A stretch of DNA of 64,000 nt from NCBI GenBank assembly GCA_964643885.1, contig CAZXUI010000002.1, forward strand, positions 73,309-137,308, read 5' to 3'. The notes under the pieces were generated by a model. The model searched no databases. It had not been told where the DNA came from and saw nothing but the letters and a program-made list of their open reading frames with translations. The position numbers and the translations under genes were made by a program. Shown here piece after piece: positions 7,685 to 17,397 of the stretch (position 1 is its first letter; the number at the start of each line of letters is the position of its first letter). The stretch comes from CAADGL01 sp964643885. GTDB taxonomy: Bacteria > Planctomycetota > Phycisphaerae > UBA1845 > Fen-1342.

Positions 7685-9397
7685 ATGAAACGCACCGGCA
7701 ACCGCCGCTTCAGCCTCGGTCTGGACTTCGGCACCGAGTCCGCTCGCGCCGTGCTGGTCGACATCGCCAGCGGCGAAGAGATCGCGACTGCCGTGCACGC
7801 CTTCCAGCAGGGTGAGCGCGGCGTGATTCTCTCCAAGGACCCGAACCTGGCACGCCAGCACCCGCAGGACTGGCTCGACGCGATCGAGCGCGTCACGCGC
7901 CGCGTCCTGGCGGCCGCACGGCGCAGCGTCCGCGGCTTCTCGCCCTCGCACGTGATCGGCATCGGCGTCGACACGACCGGCAGCACCCCCCTGCCGCTGG
8001 ACCGCGACGGCCGGCCGCTCGCGCTGGACCGCCGCTTCGCCCGCAATCCGGACGCGCTGGCTTGGCTGTGGAAGGACCACACGTCGATCGCCGAGGCGGC
8101 CGAGATCACCGAGCTGGCCCGGCGGATTCGCCCGCAGTTCGTCGCCAAGTGCGGCGGAACCTACAGCAGCGAGTGGTTCTTCAGCAAGATTCTGCACTGC
8201 CGGCGGTCGAGCCCGAGAGTCTTCGACGCGGCCTGGCTTTGGGCGGAGTGCGCCGACTGGATTCCCGCCGTTCTGACCGGCACGCAGGCCGCCGGCCGCT
8301 TTCAGATCGGCATCTGCGCCGCCGGCCACAAGGGACTCTATCACGAGGACTGGGGCGGATATCCCGACGAGGAGTTCCTCGCCCAGCTCGATCCGAAGCT
8401 GGCGGAGCTGCGGCGGCGGCTTCCGGGCGGGGCGCGGACGATCGACTCGGCCCTTGGCGGACTGAGCGAAGAATGGGCCCGGCGCATGTCACTTCCCGCC
8501 GGTACGCCCGTCGCCGTCGGCGCGATCGACGCACACCTCGGTGCGGTCGGCTCCGGCATCGCCCCCGGCACGCTCGTCAAGATCATCGGCACCAGCACGT
8601 GCGACATGATGGTCGAGCCGCTCGACCGCAAGCTGCCCGACGTGCCGGGCGTTTGCGGCATCGTGCCGCAGAGCATCCTGCCCGGTCACTACGGACTGGA
8701 GGCCGGCCAATCCGCCGTCGGCGACATCTTCAACTGGTTCGTCAACTACCTTCAGCCCGGCGGCGCGAAAGCCGGCTCGCACCAAGCCCTCACAAAGGAA
8801 GCCGCCAGGCTCCTGCCGGGACAGTCCGGTCTGCTCGCGCTCGACTGGAACAACGGCAACCGCACGATCCTGGTCGACCAGCGCCTGACGGGCCTGCTCA
8901 TCGGCCAGAATCTCTACACCCGCCCGGCCGATATCTACCGCGCGCTGATCGAGGCCACCGCCTTCGGCGCCCTGACGATCATTCGCCGGGTCGAGGAATA
9001 CGGCCTGAAGATCGAGCAGGTGGTCAATTGCGGCGGGATCGCCGAGAAGAACCCGCTCGTGATGCAGATCTACGCCGACGTGCTCGGCCGGCCGATGAAA
9101 CTGGCCGGCTCACAGCAGACCTGTGCGCTCGGCGCGGCGATCGCGGGGGCCGTGGCGGCCGGGCCGGCTCGCGGCGGACATGCGACGGTTGCCGCGGCAC
9201 AGAAAGCGATGACCTCGACGCAGCGGAAGGTCTACCGGCCCAGTGCGGCCGCGCATCGCGTCTACACGCAGCTCTACGAGCTTTACCGCATTCTGCACGA
9301 CGCATTCGGCACGCGCGAATGGAGCGGCAGCCTGCACCAGGTGATGAAACGCCTGCTGGACATTCGCGCCGCGACGCGAGAGCAGGTGAGCAGGTGA
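7685..9397 (+). CDS. araB: L-ribulokinase (FGGY kinase)
   Basis: The 570-residue product phosphorylates L-ribulose at O5 in L-arabinose degradation. The N-terminal phosphate-binding block is LGLDFGTESARAVLVD, characteristic of ribulokinase among FGGY kinases; GIGVDTTGSTPLP and the later GGIAEKNPLVMQIYADVLGR block (ATP-binding half) are also conserved. Length fits AraB (about 560) better than xylulokinase or glycerol kinase (about 500). ATG 7685 follows GAGGAA. No araA or araD is in the window, so the pathway context is incomplete; substrate preference is inferred from family. Confidence 0.92.
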   Translation: MKRTGNRRFSLGLDFGTESARAVLVDIASGEEIATAVHAFQQGERGVILSKDPNLARQHPQDWLDAIERVTRRVLAAARRSVRGFSPSHVIGIGVDTTGSTPLPLDRDGRPLALDRRFARNPDALAWLWKDHTSIAEAAEITELARRIRPQFVAKCGGTYSSEWFFSKILHCRRSSPRVFDAAWLWAECADWIPAVLTGTQAAGRFQIGICAAGHKGLYHEDWGGYPDEEFLAQLDPKLAELRRRLPGGARTIDSALGGLSEEWARRMSLPAGTPVAVGAIDAHLGAVGSGIAPGTLVKIIGTSTCDMMVEPLDRKLPDVPGVCGIVPQSILPGHYGLEAGQSAVGDIFNWFVNYLQPGGAKAGSHQALTKEAARLLPGQSGLLALDWNNGNRTILVDQRLTGLLIGQNLYTRPADIYRALIEATAFGALTIIRRVEEYGLKIEQVVNCGGIAEKNPLVMQIYADVLGRPMKLAGSQQTCALGAAIAGAVAAGPARGGHATVAAAQKAMTSTQRKVYRPSAAAHRVYTQLYELYRILHDAFGTREWSGSLHQVMKRLLDIRAATREQVSR

Positions 9398-9414
9398 CAC
9401 GTGGCAGGCGACAC

Positions 9415-9442
9415 GTGACAGGTGACAGGTGACAGGTGACAG
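9415..9442. repeat. Four tandem copies of GTGACAG
   Basis: A 7-bp unit is repeated four times without interruption just after the araB stop, and imperfect copies extend back to about 9385. It is a simple-sequence repeat that could vary by slippage; it is outside any gene I can support. Confidence 0.8.
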
Positions 9443-9627
9443 TCGGGCGGGCGTCGCTGCCCGCCGGCGACGACCCGGGCCCGGCCTGCTCTGACGCGCG
9501 GGTGATGTCCGTCGTGAAGACTGCATAATGGCTCGGCGAGCGCGGGGCACCCGTCCGCCGTAAATCGGGGTGAGTTGCGCGCGAGACGCCCGCGCTCCCC
9601 ATGTCGCGGGACTATGGACCCGCTGAA

Positions 9628-10275
9628 CTAATCGCCGATGTTCACCGTCATCTCGCCGATCACGATCGGATCGGCCCCGCCGCATGCCTCCATGACCTTG
9701 TCCCCCATCCGCGCCGCCGGCAGGTTGTCGATCATCACATTCGTGCTGCCCTTGGTCACGAAACCCGGTCCGTGCGGCGGAATCGGCGTCGGCAGCGGAC
9801 AGATGTGCATGTCGGCCAGGCCGGCCATGCTCGACATCACCGCGCTGGCGGCCGCGGCCATCGCCGCCTTCATCCCTTGCGTGTAGGCCTGATCGGCCGC
9901 CGGCTGGCCGCCCGGCGCCGCCGACGCGGCCGTCCAGGCCGTCGTCAGCGTCGCATTCGTGGCCGTCACCGTGGCGATTTGTGAACCGGCCGTCGCGGCC
10001 GTGCCGGGGCTGCCGGCCGCGGCCGCCTGGCCCCCCACCTGGCCGAGCCCCTGGGTGATCTGGGCGAAGTCCGCTGCGGCGCTGGCCGGGTTCATCATCG
10101 GCTTGGACATGAAGCTCTGCATCGCGTTGGAGAGGCCGTCGACGGCCGCCTGCATCGAGGCCGGCAGGGCGCGCCAGGCGGGCTTGTTGCCGATCAGCAC
10201 GGTCAGGCTGCCCGGTCCGGGCGCGAGCGGGTTTCCGTGTGCCGTGTTGTCTGATATTCGTGCAGCGGCGGGCAT
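9628..10275 (-). CDS. PAAR-domain protein (injection spike tip)
   Basis: A 215-residue protein. PAAR-like segments occur at both ends: PAAARISDNTAHGNPLAPGPG at the N terminus and ICPLPTPIPPHGPGFVTKGS followed by RMGDKVMEACGGADPIVIG at the C terminus, separated by an Ala-rich helical region (about residues 50-150). PAAR proteins form the sharp tip on a VgrG trimer. ATG 10275 follows AGGAG with eight-base spacing; a GTG three codons upstream overlaps that site and is unlikely. It closes the vgrG operon. The long helical insertion inside the PAAR fold is unusual and may hold cargo. Confidence 0.85.
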   Translation of the reverse strand: MPAAARISDNTAHGNPLAPGPGSLTVLIGNKPAWRALPASMQAAVDGLSNAMQSFMSKPMMNPASAAADFAQITQGLGQVGGQAAAAGSPGTAATAGSQIATVTATNATLTTAWTAASAAPGGQPAADQAYTQGMKAAMAAAASAVMSSMAGLADMHICPLPTPIPPHGPGFVTKGSTNVMIDNLPAARMGDKVMEACGGADPIVIGEMTVNIGD

Positions 10276-10357
10276 GGTGATCACTCCTGGGTCGACATCC
10301 TCGCGTCGAGCGTCGATTTCAACTTCAATCTATCCCTCGCGGCCGGGCGGACGCGCC

Positions 10358-11422
10358 CTAGTGCGTGCGGTACACCCAATCGTCCCGCACGGCCAGCAGA
10401 TTCGCACCCGTATCCTCGACTGTCTCGAGGAAGTCCCTCTCGTCCTGCTGAAGCGGCACACCCAGGAACTCGACCGCCCGCAGCGCCTTGGCCCGCAGCA
10501 GGTCGTGTTCCTCGCGCACGTCCGGGCGCGGCGCGGCATGCTTCTGCGCGATCGAACGCAGCTCTGCGACGGCCGCGTCGCGCGCCGCCGCGTCCCCGCC
10601 GCGCAGCCGGGCCAGCTCGAATCCGGCCCATTCTTCCAGATCGGGCGTGGCATCCTCGTGCTTCCCGAGGTAAAGCTGCACGAGCGACACCGACCGCGTT
10701 TTGGCGTCCTGCTTCTCCAGTTTCGCCCGAAGCGCCGCCGCCTCACGCAGCGCCTTGAGCCTCAGGTTCACGAACTCCTCGAGCTCCGCCTCCTGCTGCC
10801 GCAGCGTGGCCACCTGGCCGTGCTGACCCGCGGACTGTGCGGCGGACATTTGCTGTGCCAGCGCGGCCCGCCGCGTCGTCGCCCACTGCTCCAGCGCCTT
10901 GACGGCATCCTGTGTCCCCAGCGCAAAGCCGGCGTCCGCAAAGGCCGTCCGCAGGGAGTCGTCGAACGCCCGCGAGAGCATCGTCTGGTAGTTACGCTGC
11001 GCTAGTTGCACGGCCGCCGCATCGCCGAGTGCGACCGTTCCCGAGATCGCCAGCGAGGAGCGCACGAAATCGCGCGGCTCCTGCTCAGGCAGGCGCAGCA
11101 GGCCGGCAAACACGGTCGCCGCCGGCTTCAGGTCATACAGCCGCGCCAGGCGGACCAGCTTCGTCAGCCGCACCGCGCTGGTCGTCGGCAGCGTCTGATC
11201 CTGCACAAATTTGAGCACCTCGTCCTCCGGCAGCCCCGTCGGGATCGGAACCGCCTGGTACTTCGCGCTGGTCGTCAGATACGCCGTCAGGCGCTCCTGA
11301 GGATTGCTCACCACGGCCATGGTCCTACTCTCCGTTTCGCTCCTGCCGGAATCCTGCGCGCAGGCCCCGCTGAACAGCGCCAGCAGCACACCCAGCCCGA
11401 TCCAGCTCGACTGTCGCATCAT
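10358..11422 (-). CDS. Putative lipoprotein next to VgrG cargo gene
   Basis: A 354-residue protein with an N-terminal signal sequence (SWIGLGVLLALFSGAC); the Cys gives a plausible but non-ideal lipobox. The mature part is helical, rich in Ala, Leu, Gln and Glu, and reads like an alpha-solenoid or coiled-coil protein. The start ATG at 11422 shares one base with the stop of the upstream LysM gene, so they are translationally coupled. Lipoproteins beside secreted toxic cargo are sometimes immunity proteins, but no motif here proves that. Family not recognised. Confidence 0.65.
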   Translation of the reverse strand: MMRQSSWIGLGVLLALFSGACAQDSGRSETESRTMAVVSNPQERLTAYLTTSAKYQAVPIPTGLPEDEVLKFVQDQTLPTTSAVRLTKLVRLARLYDLKPAATVFAGLLRLPEQEPRDFVRSSLAISGTVALGDAAAVQLAQRNYQTMLSRAFDDSLRTAFADAGFALGTQDAVKALEQWATTRRAALAQQMSAAQSAGQHGQVATLRQQEAELEEFVNLRLKALREAAALRAKLEKQDAKTRSVSLVQLYLGKHEDATPDLEEWAGFELARLRGGDAAARDAAVAELRSIAQKHAAPRPDVREEHDLLRAKALRAVEFLGVPLQQDERDFLETVEDTGANLLAVRDDWVYRTH

Positions 11423-13473
11423 CACCACGGATCCAGCAATACCGGGTTCCTCGTACGCAACAACTGCACCGGGTTGCCCGTCAGCCCGCTGTCGAACGTG
11501 ATCGGGTTGCTCGCCGGCGGGTCGCTGATCCGCTTCGGGCCCGTCGCCGGAATCGGCGCACCGACCGTCGCGAACATCAGCTCGCTGCCCTCGTTCGCGT
11601 GATTCGCATCCAGCAGGATATGTCCCGCCTCGTGCGCCGTCACCGTGAAGTGCGCCTGGTCACTCAGCAGCGTGTTGCCCAGCACGACGGCCGAGTTGAT
11701 CATCGACGCGATCGGGCGCCGGCTGGCCGCCTGACGCGCGTTGGGCGTGAACGCCTCGCCCAGCGTGTTGCTCCCGGCTGGGAAACTGTTGATCACGAAC
11801 AGGTCGATGCGGTCGGTGCCCGTATCGAAGTTCTTGATCAGCGCCCGCTCGTGCAGCGTGCCGACGTGCGAGTCGTTGTTCCCGAACTCCGTCTGAAGCC
11901 CGCCCGTCACGCGGCCGACCGTGACCGGATGCCGCGGATCGTCGCTCGTGACCACCGTGATGACGATATTCTGCGCCTGCGAATCCCCCACGAGCAGGTC
12001 GGCCGAGCCGATCGCCTGGCCGATGATCCGCGGATTCTCGCTCGCGTCGACGCGCAGGCCCGCCCCGAACGCCGCCCGGATCGCGTCGCGCAGGTCGTTG
12101 GCCGTGGCGATCGGCAGCACGTTCGGCCGGGTCTGAATCTCCACCGTGTGCACCGTACCGTCGACGTCGATCCTCACGGCGATGCGGCGATTGCCGCGGG
12201 CCCGCCGCCCGTTGCCATCCGCGATCGCGATCAGGTTGCCGACCGGCTGGACCAGCCGCGGGCCCTCGACCAGGCGGAAGCCCATGTGGGCCTGTGCATA
12301 AACGCCGCGGACGAAACGGCGGAATCCGTCGCGGGCCTGGTCGGTCGTGATCACGCCGGCCCCGTCACGCGCGGTCCGCAGCACGTGCAACCCGAAACGA
12401 ACGCGCCGCTGCCGCGCCAGGTCGCAGACCGGAAGCTCCGCCGTCACCCGGCAGCGCGCATCCGGCGGCGCCGGGCAGCCCTCAAGCACATACTCCGCCA
12501 GAATCGTCTGATCCAGAATCTCCACCACGCCGTCGCCCGCCTGAACCATGTCCGTCGTCAGAATCGTCTGGAGCGGGCGGGCCGCCTTGTCCGTGTTGTC
12601 GACCACCAGCCGCAGATAGCACGTGCGAAAGCGGGTCGTGGTCGACATCCGCTCGACCTTCGTCGCCAGCCCGCGCCGGCCACGCTCCGAATTCGGATCG
12701 GTCCGCGAGCCGGGAAAGTCCGTGATCCCCGTCAGCGTCCCGGCCGCGTCATATTGCGGGCGGCGGGCCTCGACGTGAACGTCCAGCTCCTTGCTCTTCG
12801 AGCGCGCGTCATGCACCTCCACCTTGAACGCATCCTCGTCGGCGTGCGCGTTGGCGTCGAAGGTGCGATGAGTCTCGTTGACGAAGTTCGCCTGGCGGTT
12901 CCGCCCGGCCCGGTCCGGCCGGTAGTTGCTCACATTGAGCTCGTCGAGCGTTGGGTCGCGGTCGAAGGGCAGATCCGGCGAGCCGTGCACAAAGCGGATC
13001 GACGCGATCGGCTCGCCCGCACGGACGAACTCATGCACCAGTTCGGTCGCGCCCGCGTCCTGTCCTTCCTGCTTCGGCGGAATCGTCACCACGTCGCCCG
13101 GCCGCAGCGGGCGGTTGGCGATCGCCGCGTTCGCCGGATGCGCCCGCAGCGGCGCACAGTTGGGGAAACCGTGCTGGGCGGCGATGTTGCAGAGTGTGTC
13201 GCCCGGCCCGGCCACGACCGTGTCGGGCCCCGGCGGCGGAGGCGGCGGAGGCGGCGGCGGGGGCGGCGGCGGGGGCGGCGGCGGAACCACCGGCCCGGGC
13301 TGATCCGGAATCATGACGATGTCGCCGGGGAAGATCTTGTTCGGGTCCGGACGCTTGGCCCGGAACTCGGCGTTGTCCTCATGGAAGTAGATATCGCGCC
13401 AGCTCTCGAAGCCGTGCTGCTCCGCGATCTTCTGCAACCAGTCGCCGGGTTGAACCGTGTACGGTGTCGACAT
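11422..13473 (-). CDS. LysM, polyproline and zincin-like cargo protein
   Basis: A 683-residue protein without a signal peptide. LysM 1 (residues about 4-56, YTVQPGDWLQKIAEQHGF) is followed by 18 consecutive prolines encoded at 13231-13284, then LysM 2 (about 82-130, GPGDTLCNIAAQHGF). A long middle region is beta-rich and unrecognised. Near the C terminus HEAGHILLDANH (from His614) matches the zinc-protease HExxH motif with a further His, followed by SELM, which could act as a Met-turn as in metzincins. It lies between vgrG and a lipoprotein gene, so it is a candidate injected cell-wall-binding effector. The protease role is inference. Confidence 0.72.
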   Translation of the reverse strand: MSTPYTVQPGDWLQKIAEQHGFESWRDIYFHEDNAEFRAKRPDPNKIFPGDIVMIPDQPGPVVPPPPPPPPPPPPPPPPPPGPDTVVAGPGDTLCNIAAQHGFPNCAPLRAHPANAAIANRPLRPGDVVTIPPKQEGQDAGATELVHEFVRAGEPIASIRFVHGSPDLPFDRDPTLDELNVSNYRPDRAGRNRQANFVNETHRTFDANAHADEDAFKVEVHDARSKSKELDVHVEARRPQYDAAGTLTGITDFPGSRTDPNSERGRRGLATKVERMSTTTRFRTCYLRLVVDNTDKAARPLQTILTTDMVQAGDGVVEILDQTILAEYVLEGCPAPPDARCRVTAELPVCDLARQRRVRFGLHVLRTARDGAGVITTDQARDGFRRFVRGVYAQAHMGFRLVEGPRLVQPVGNLIAIADGNGRRARGNRRIAVRIDVDGTVHTVEIQTRPNVLPIATANDLRDAIRAAFGAGLRVDASENPRIIGQAIGSADLLVGDSQAQNIVITVVTSDDPRHPVTVGRVTGGLQTEFGNNDSHVGTLHERALIKNFDTGTDRIDLFVINSFPAGSNTLGEAFTPNARQAASRRPIASMINSAVVLGNTLLSDQAHFTVTAHEAGHILLDANHANEGSELMFATVGAPIPATGPKRISDPPASNPITFDSGLTGNPVQLLRTRNPVLLDPW

Positions 13474-13542
13474 CGCTCTGTTTCGCCCCGCTACAGTGCC
13501 TGCGCGCGTCGCGCCTGTTTCGTCCCAGTTGAGACCCGCTGC

Positions 13543-15819
13543 CTAGCTCTTTCGCCGCCACGCCGTGCGGTCGAGCCGCGGGAAGGTGATCTGGCAGTTG
13601 CCCGGATCGATCCCGCTCACGCGGGCCATGCCGTTCGAGTCCGTCGTGCCTTCGACCACCCGCCCCTCCGGCGTGACGATCTTGTACGGCTCGCTCGGCA
13701 CCGGCTGCCCCTCCTCGTCCACCAGCCGGATCGCCACCCAGCTCTTCTTCTCCTTCTCCTCGGTCTCGCCGGCCTTGGCCGCCTGCGACTTCACTTCGAC
13801 CGCCGCGAACTCCATCCCCGTCTGGCTGTAGCGGACGTCCTGCCCGGGCGTCACGTCGTCGGCCTGCTTCGGCGCGGCCGGGCTGGTCGCCTTCGCCGTG
13901 ACGGGCGAAACCGGCGGCCCCGAACCGCTGTTGATGTTCACCAGCGGACCGCCCTTGATGAACACCGCCGACGGCGTCAGCACGACGGAGCTTCCGCCGC
14001 ACTTGAGCTCGATGCCCGACGTGGCCTCGAGCTTGATGCTGGCCGCCTTGCACTCCAGCGTGCCTGTCACTTCGTGCTTGTGGTTCGCCTTGAAGTCGTC
14101 GACGACGTCGCCGCTGACCGTCAGCGACCGCGTCCCGGCCGTCTTGTAGGACTCCTTGCCCTCGACCGTCAGCGACAGGTCGCGGCCGATGCTTGCGACG
14201 AAGTCGTTTTTCACCTCCAGCGACTGATCGTGCTCGATGGATTCGATCCGATCGTTCGTGACGCGCAGATGAAAGTCCTTCTGCGCGTGGATCAGGATCT
14301 GCTCGCTGTCCTTGAGGTCCTCGAAGCGGATCTCATTCGAGCCGCCGCCCTGCTTGGAGCTATGCGTCTTGATCGTGCTGCGCGTCTTGTGGTCCGGCAG
14401 GGCATACGGCGGCATCTGGTCCTTGTTGAAGACCCGCCCGGTGATCATCGGCCGGTCGGGGTTTCCCTCCAGAAACTCGACCACCACCTCCTGGCCGACG
14501 CGCGGCAGAAACATCATCCCGTACTGTCCGCCGGCCATCCCCTGGCTCACGCGAATCCAGCACGAGCTGTTCTCGTCGCACTTGCCGTCCGGGTCCCAGT
14601 GAAACTGCACCTTCACCCGCCCGTACTTGTCGGTGTAGATCTCTTCGCCTTCCGGACCGACCACCAGCGCCGTCTGGCTGCCCTGCACGAACGGCCGCGG
14701 CGTATTCCGCGGCGGGCGAAACGGCACGCCGGCCGGAATCGCCAGCAGTTCCGCGTCGTACGTGGCCCCCTGGCCGCCCGCATCCTCCTCGCCCGACTGC
14801 GGCTGCCGCGCGCGGTGCACGATCCGCGTCGTCAGATACTCGGCGTTGAGCGCCTCGGTCGGGTGCTCGGTCAGCGAGAACTTGAAGCCCGGCAGCCAGA
14901 CGCGGCAGGTGCCCGACATCTCCAGCACGCGCACCTGCGCCTGGCGCTCCTCCAGCCGCACCGCCGCCAGCGCGTCGCCGACGCTCTTGTCCTCGAAGTT
15001 TCCCGGGTAGTCCTCGTAGAACAGCGAGGTGAAGCTCTTGCCCGTCATCGCGCCGCGCAGCACCGGCCGCGGCTGAGTGAAGATGTAGTCGCTCAGCCCG
15101 ACCGCGCCGGTCTGCACGAGATGCCGGTCGCGGATGCGATAGACGCACTCCTTGTCCTCCTCCGGCACCAGGCTGCTCGGATCGCGATAGGGCAGCGAAC
15201 TGGTGCCCGGCGTCGCGACGTGCGCCGCACCGGAGTCGGCTATGACCATCTTGTGGCCCTGCTCGCCGTGCTCGAAGAAGTAGAAGATGCCCTCTTCTTC
15301 CATCAGCCGCGAGATGAAGTCGAACTCCGACTCGCGGTACTGCACGACGTATTCGCGCGGCTCGTGCTTGCCAGAAACCGCCATGCGGAACTGATCGTCC
15401 TGAATGCCGGCATCCAGCAGCACCTTCTTGATGATGCCCGGAACCGACATGTCCGAGCAGTTGTGCGACTGGAAGATGCGGCTGCGATAGCGCCGCGTCA
15501 GCAGCCAGTGCACCGGCACCAGCTCGGCCGCATAATAGGCCAGGTGCCGCCCCTGGCCCGCCCGCTGAAACTCACGCACGAAGCCGTGGATCCAGCGCGT
15601 CCCTTCCGCGCCGCGGATCTCGACCGCCGCCATCTGCCCGATCTGCGTCGCCGGATCGATGTCCGTATTGTCGGAGCACAGCTCGACCCGAAACGCGAAG
15701 AGCTCGCTGATCCCCTCGCTGCCGTCGACGGCCGTGATCTTCAGCTCATCAGGAGTGAAGGCTGCGGTGTGATAGATGAAGTCGGCGACACCCGCGGCGC
15801 GGGACGGCGTTCCGGACAT
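13543..15819 (-). CDS. vgrG: VgrG spike protein with C-terminal extension
   Basis: A 758-residue VgrG/Rhs-spike protein. The N-terminal gp27-like part contains SRLMEEEGIFYFFEHGEQGH, a hallmark of the family. The gp5/OB part has YGRVKVQFHWDP and CWIRVSQGMAGGQYGMMFLPR followed by GQEVVVEFLEGNPDRPMITG. A DUF2345-like beta-helix region follows, and then a tail of about 70 residues (VPSEPYKIVTPEGRVVEG ... GIDPGNCQITFP) resembling carboxypeptidase-regulatory or Ig-like extensions used to dock cargo. ATG 15819 is chosen because AAAGGAG lies just upstream. It heads an operon with the LysM, lipoprotein and PAAR genes; no type VI sheath genes are visible. Confidence 0.94.
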   Translation of the reverse strand: MSGTPSRAAGVADFIYHTAAFTPDELKITAVDGSEGISELFAFRVELCSDNTDIDPATQIGQMAAVEIRGAEGTRWIHGFVREFQRAGQGRHLAYYAAELVPVHWLLTRRYRSRIFQSHNCSDMSVPGIIKKVLLDAGIQDDQFRMAVSGKHEPREYVVQYRESEFDFISRLMEEEGIFYFFEHGEQGHKMVIADSGAAHVATPGTSSLPYRDPSSLVPEEDKECVYRIRDRHLVQTGAVGLSDYIFTQPRPVLRGAMTGKSFTSLFYEDYPGNFEDKSVGDALAAVRLEERQAQVRVLEMSGTCRVWLPGFKFSLTEHPTEALNAEYLTTRIVHRARQPQSGEEDAGGQGATYDAELLAIPAGVPFRPPRNTPRPFVQGSQTALVVGPEGEEIYTDKYGRVKVQFHWDPDGKCDENSSCWIRVSQGMAGGQYGMMFLPRVGQEVVVEFLEGNPDRPMITGRVFNKDQMPPYALPDHKTRSTIKTHSSKQGGGSNEIRFEDLKDSEQILIHAQKDFHLRVTNDRIESIEHDQSLEVKNDFVASIGRDLSLTVEGKESYKTAGTRSLTVSGDVVDDFKANHKHEVTGTLECKAASIKLEATSGIELKCGGSSVVLTPSAVFIKGGPLVNINSGSGPPVSPVTAKATSPAAPKQADDVTPGQDVRYSQTGMEFAAVEVKSQAAKAGETEEKEKKSWVAIRLVDEEGQPVPSEPYKIVTPEGRVVEGTTDSNGMARVSGIDPGNCQITFPRLDRTAWRRKS

Positions 15820-16461
15820 GGCCACTCCTTTCGCCAGCTTCCGGGGACGCCCTGGCCTGGACGGTCCCCTGCTGATCCTGTCGCGCACGGCGCGGGCGGC
15901 CAGCCGCCGCCCACCGCGGTTACGACATTACAACCAGTCTCGGAGCCCGTCGACCAATCATAGGACCCGCCGCGCCACACTTCGACGAGCCCGTCGCAGA
16001 TTTTTTCTTCCGGCCGCGCGAAGCGTCGCCACGCCGAAGGCCGCCCCCGCCGTCCCGCACGGATACCAACGCTTGCGATCCTTGCGTCTCTTGAGGCGAC
16101 GATTCTCCAAGGCCCTGCACGCGGCGCCCGCTTCGCCGGCCGCATCGTCGGCCGGCGCGAGAACGGAGTCTGTTCGGGTTCGACATTATCGGACGAACGA
16201 TGGCCCTCTGCAACCACTGTGACGCACTACTCCTTTGCCCGACGAGCCTCAGAACTCAGATACATCCCCGCGTGAGCGGTCCCGAACCTCAATCCCGCTT
16301 CGGCACCACCCTTCGCACAGTGCACGCCGACTGTTGCCGATAACAACGGTAGCCGGTCCACGGGCGCCCGGAGTGGGAAACGCAAGGACTTCCATCCGGA
16401 CTCTGGACGACGACACCCACCGGCTCCGTGCACCGCACGAGCCACCGAACGACAGGCAGCC
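15820..16461. other. Divergent intergenic region, vgrG / substrate-binding gene
   Basis: About 640 bases between divergently transcribed operons, so it should hold promoters for both. I see the vgrG ribosome-binding site at the left edge and a short T-run near 15999-16004. I see no gene, tRNA or recognisable operator that I can defend. Confidence 0.4.
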
Positions 16462-17394
16462 GTGACGACCTCGCTCGCCATCCTGGCGGTTTTCCTCTGC
16501 GGCGCCGCGCAGCCGGCCGCGCCGCACCGCGTCGCGATCGTCTACCAGGACAAACCGCTCTACGAGTCGGCCGCCGCCGCACTGCGCCAACAGCTTCAAG
16601 CCGACCAGACCGCCTGCGACGTGATCACGGTGCCGACGCTCGACACCGCAGACCGCCGCGCCGCGCTCGAAAAGCTCCGTTCGCTGCGGCCGACGCTGAT
16701 CGCCACCGCCGGACCGACGCTGACCACCGACGCACTCGAGCAGATCCCCGACCTGCCCGTCGTCTTCTTCGTCGTCCCCAACGCCCTGGACGCCCCCTTT
16801 CTGCAACCGGATTACCGCCATCGCGGCCGGGTTTTCGGCGTCAGCTCCGACCCCTCGCCCGAGGAGCAGATGCGCTGGCTGAAGCAATTGACGCCCTCGG
16901 TCGGGACGGTCGCCGTGCTGCACAGCGCCCGCACGCCACGAACGCCGGCCGCCCTGCGCGACGCGGCGGCCGAGCTGAACCTGCGACTCGTCCCGCTCAA
17001 GGCCGAGAGCGGCGAGTTCGGAGCGGCCCTTCAGGAGCTCGACTCGCGGCAGATCGACGCGGTGCTGATGATCCCCGATGCAGGCGTCTATAACGCGCCG
17101 AACGTCGAGGCGCTGCTGCTGTGGGGGCTGCGCCAGAAACACGCCGTCTACGGCTTCTCGGAGAGCATCGCTTCGGCCGGCGCGCTCAGCGCAATCTACG
17201 TCGAGCCTGCGGACGTCGGCCGCGAGACGGCCGCGCTGATCAAACAGGTGCTTCGCGAGCGGCCGGAGAAAGCAGGCGAGCCGCGTTACGCGGCGCCAGT
17301 GCGGCGGGCGATCAATCTCCGCACGGCGGAGCTGATTCAAGTGTCGGTCGAGCATGCCGCCAAGAGCTCGTCCGCGAAACTGCTGGGAAAGTGA
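16462..17394 (+). CDS. ABC-type substrate-binding protein
   Basis: A 310-residue exported protein of the PF04392 type (TrpX-like periplasmic substrate-binding proteins). A short signal sequence (LAILAVFLCGAAQPA) precedes RVAIVYQDKPLYESAAAAL; a two-lobed fold is suggested by LRPTLIATAGPTLTTDAL, the hinge block VVFFVVPNALD and GVSSDPSPEEQMRWLKQL. It starts with GTG 16462 and is followed three bases later by a TonB-dependent receptor gene. No permease or ATPase gene is adjacent, so it may deliver ligand to a distant transporter or serve as a sensor protein. Ligand unknown. Confidence 0.82.
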   Translation: MTTSLAILAVFLCGAAQPAAPHRVAIVYQDKPLYESAAAALRQQLQADQTACDVITVPTLDTADRRAALEKLRSLRPTLIATAGPTLTTDALEQIPDLPVVFFVVPNALDAPFLQPDYRHRGRVFGVSSDPSPEEQMRWLKQLTPSVGTVAVLHSARTPRTPAALRDAAAELNLRLVPLKAESGEFGAALQELDSRQIDAVLMIPDAGVYNAPNVEALLLWGLRQKHAVYGFSESIASAGALSAIYVEPADVGRETAALIKQVLRERPEKAGEPRYAAPVRRAINLRTAELIQVSVEHAAKSSSAKLLGK

Positions 17395-17397
17395 CGT

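Noticed and set aside
11599..15963. 1454-codon open frame on the plus strand
   Set aside because: Antisense to the VgrG and LysM genes, dominated by Arg, His and Val; no domain. The minus-strand proteins have clear family motifs.
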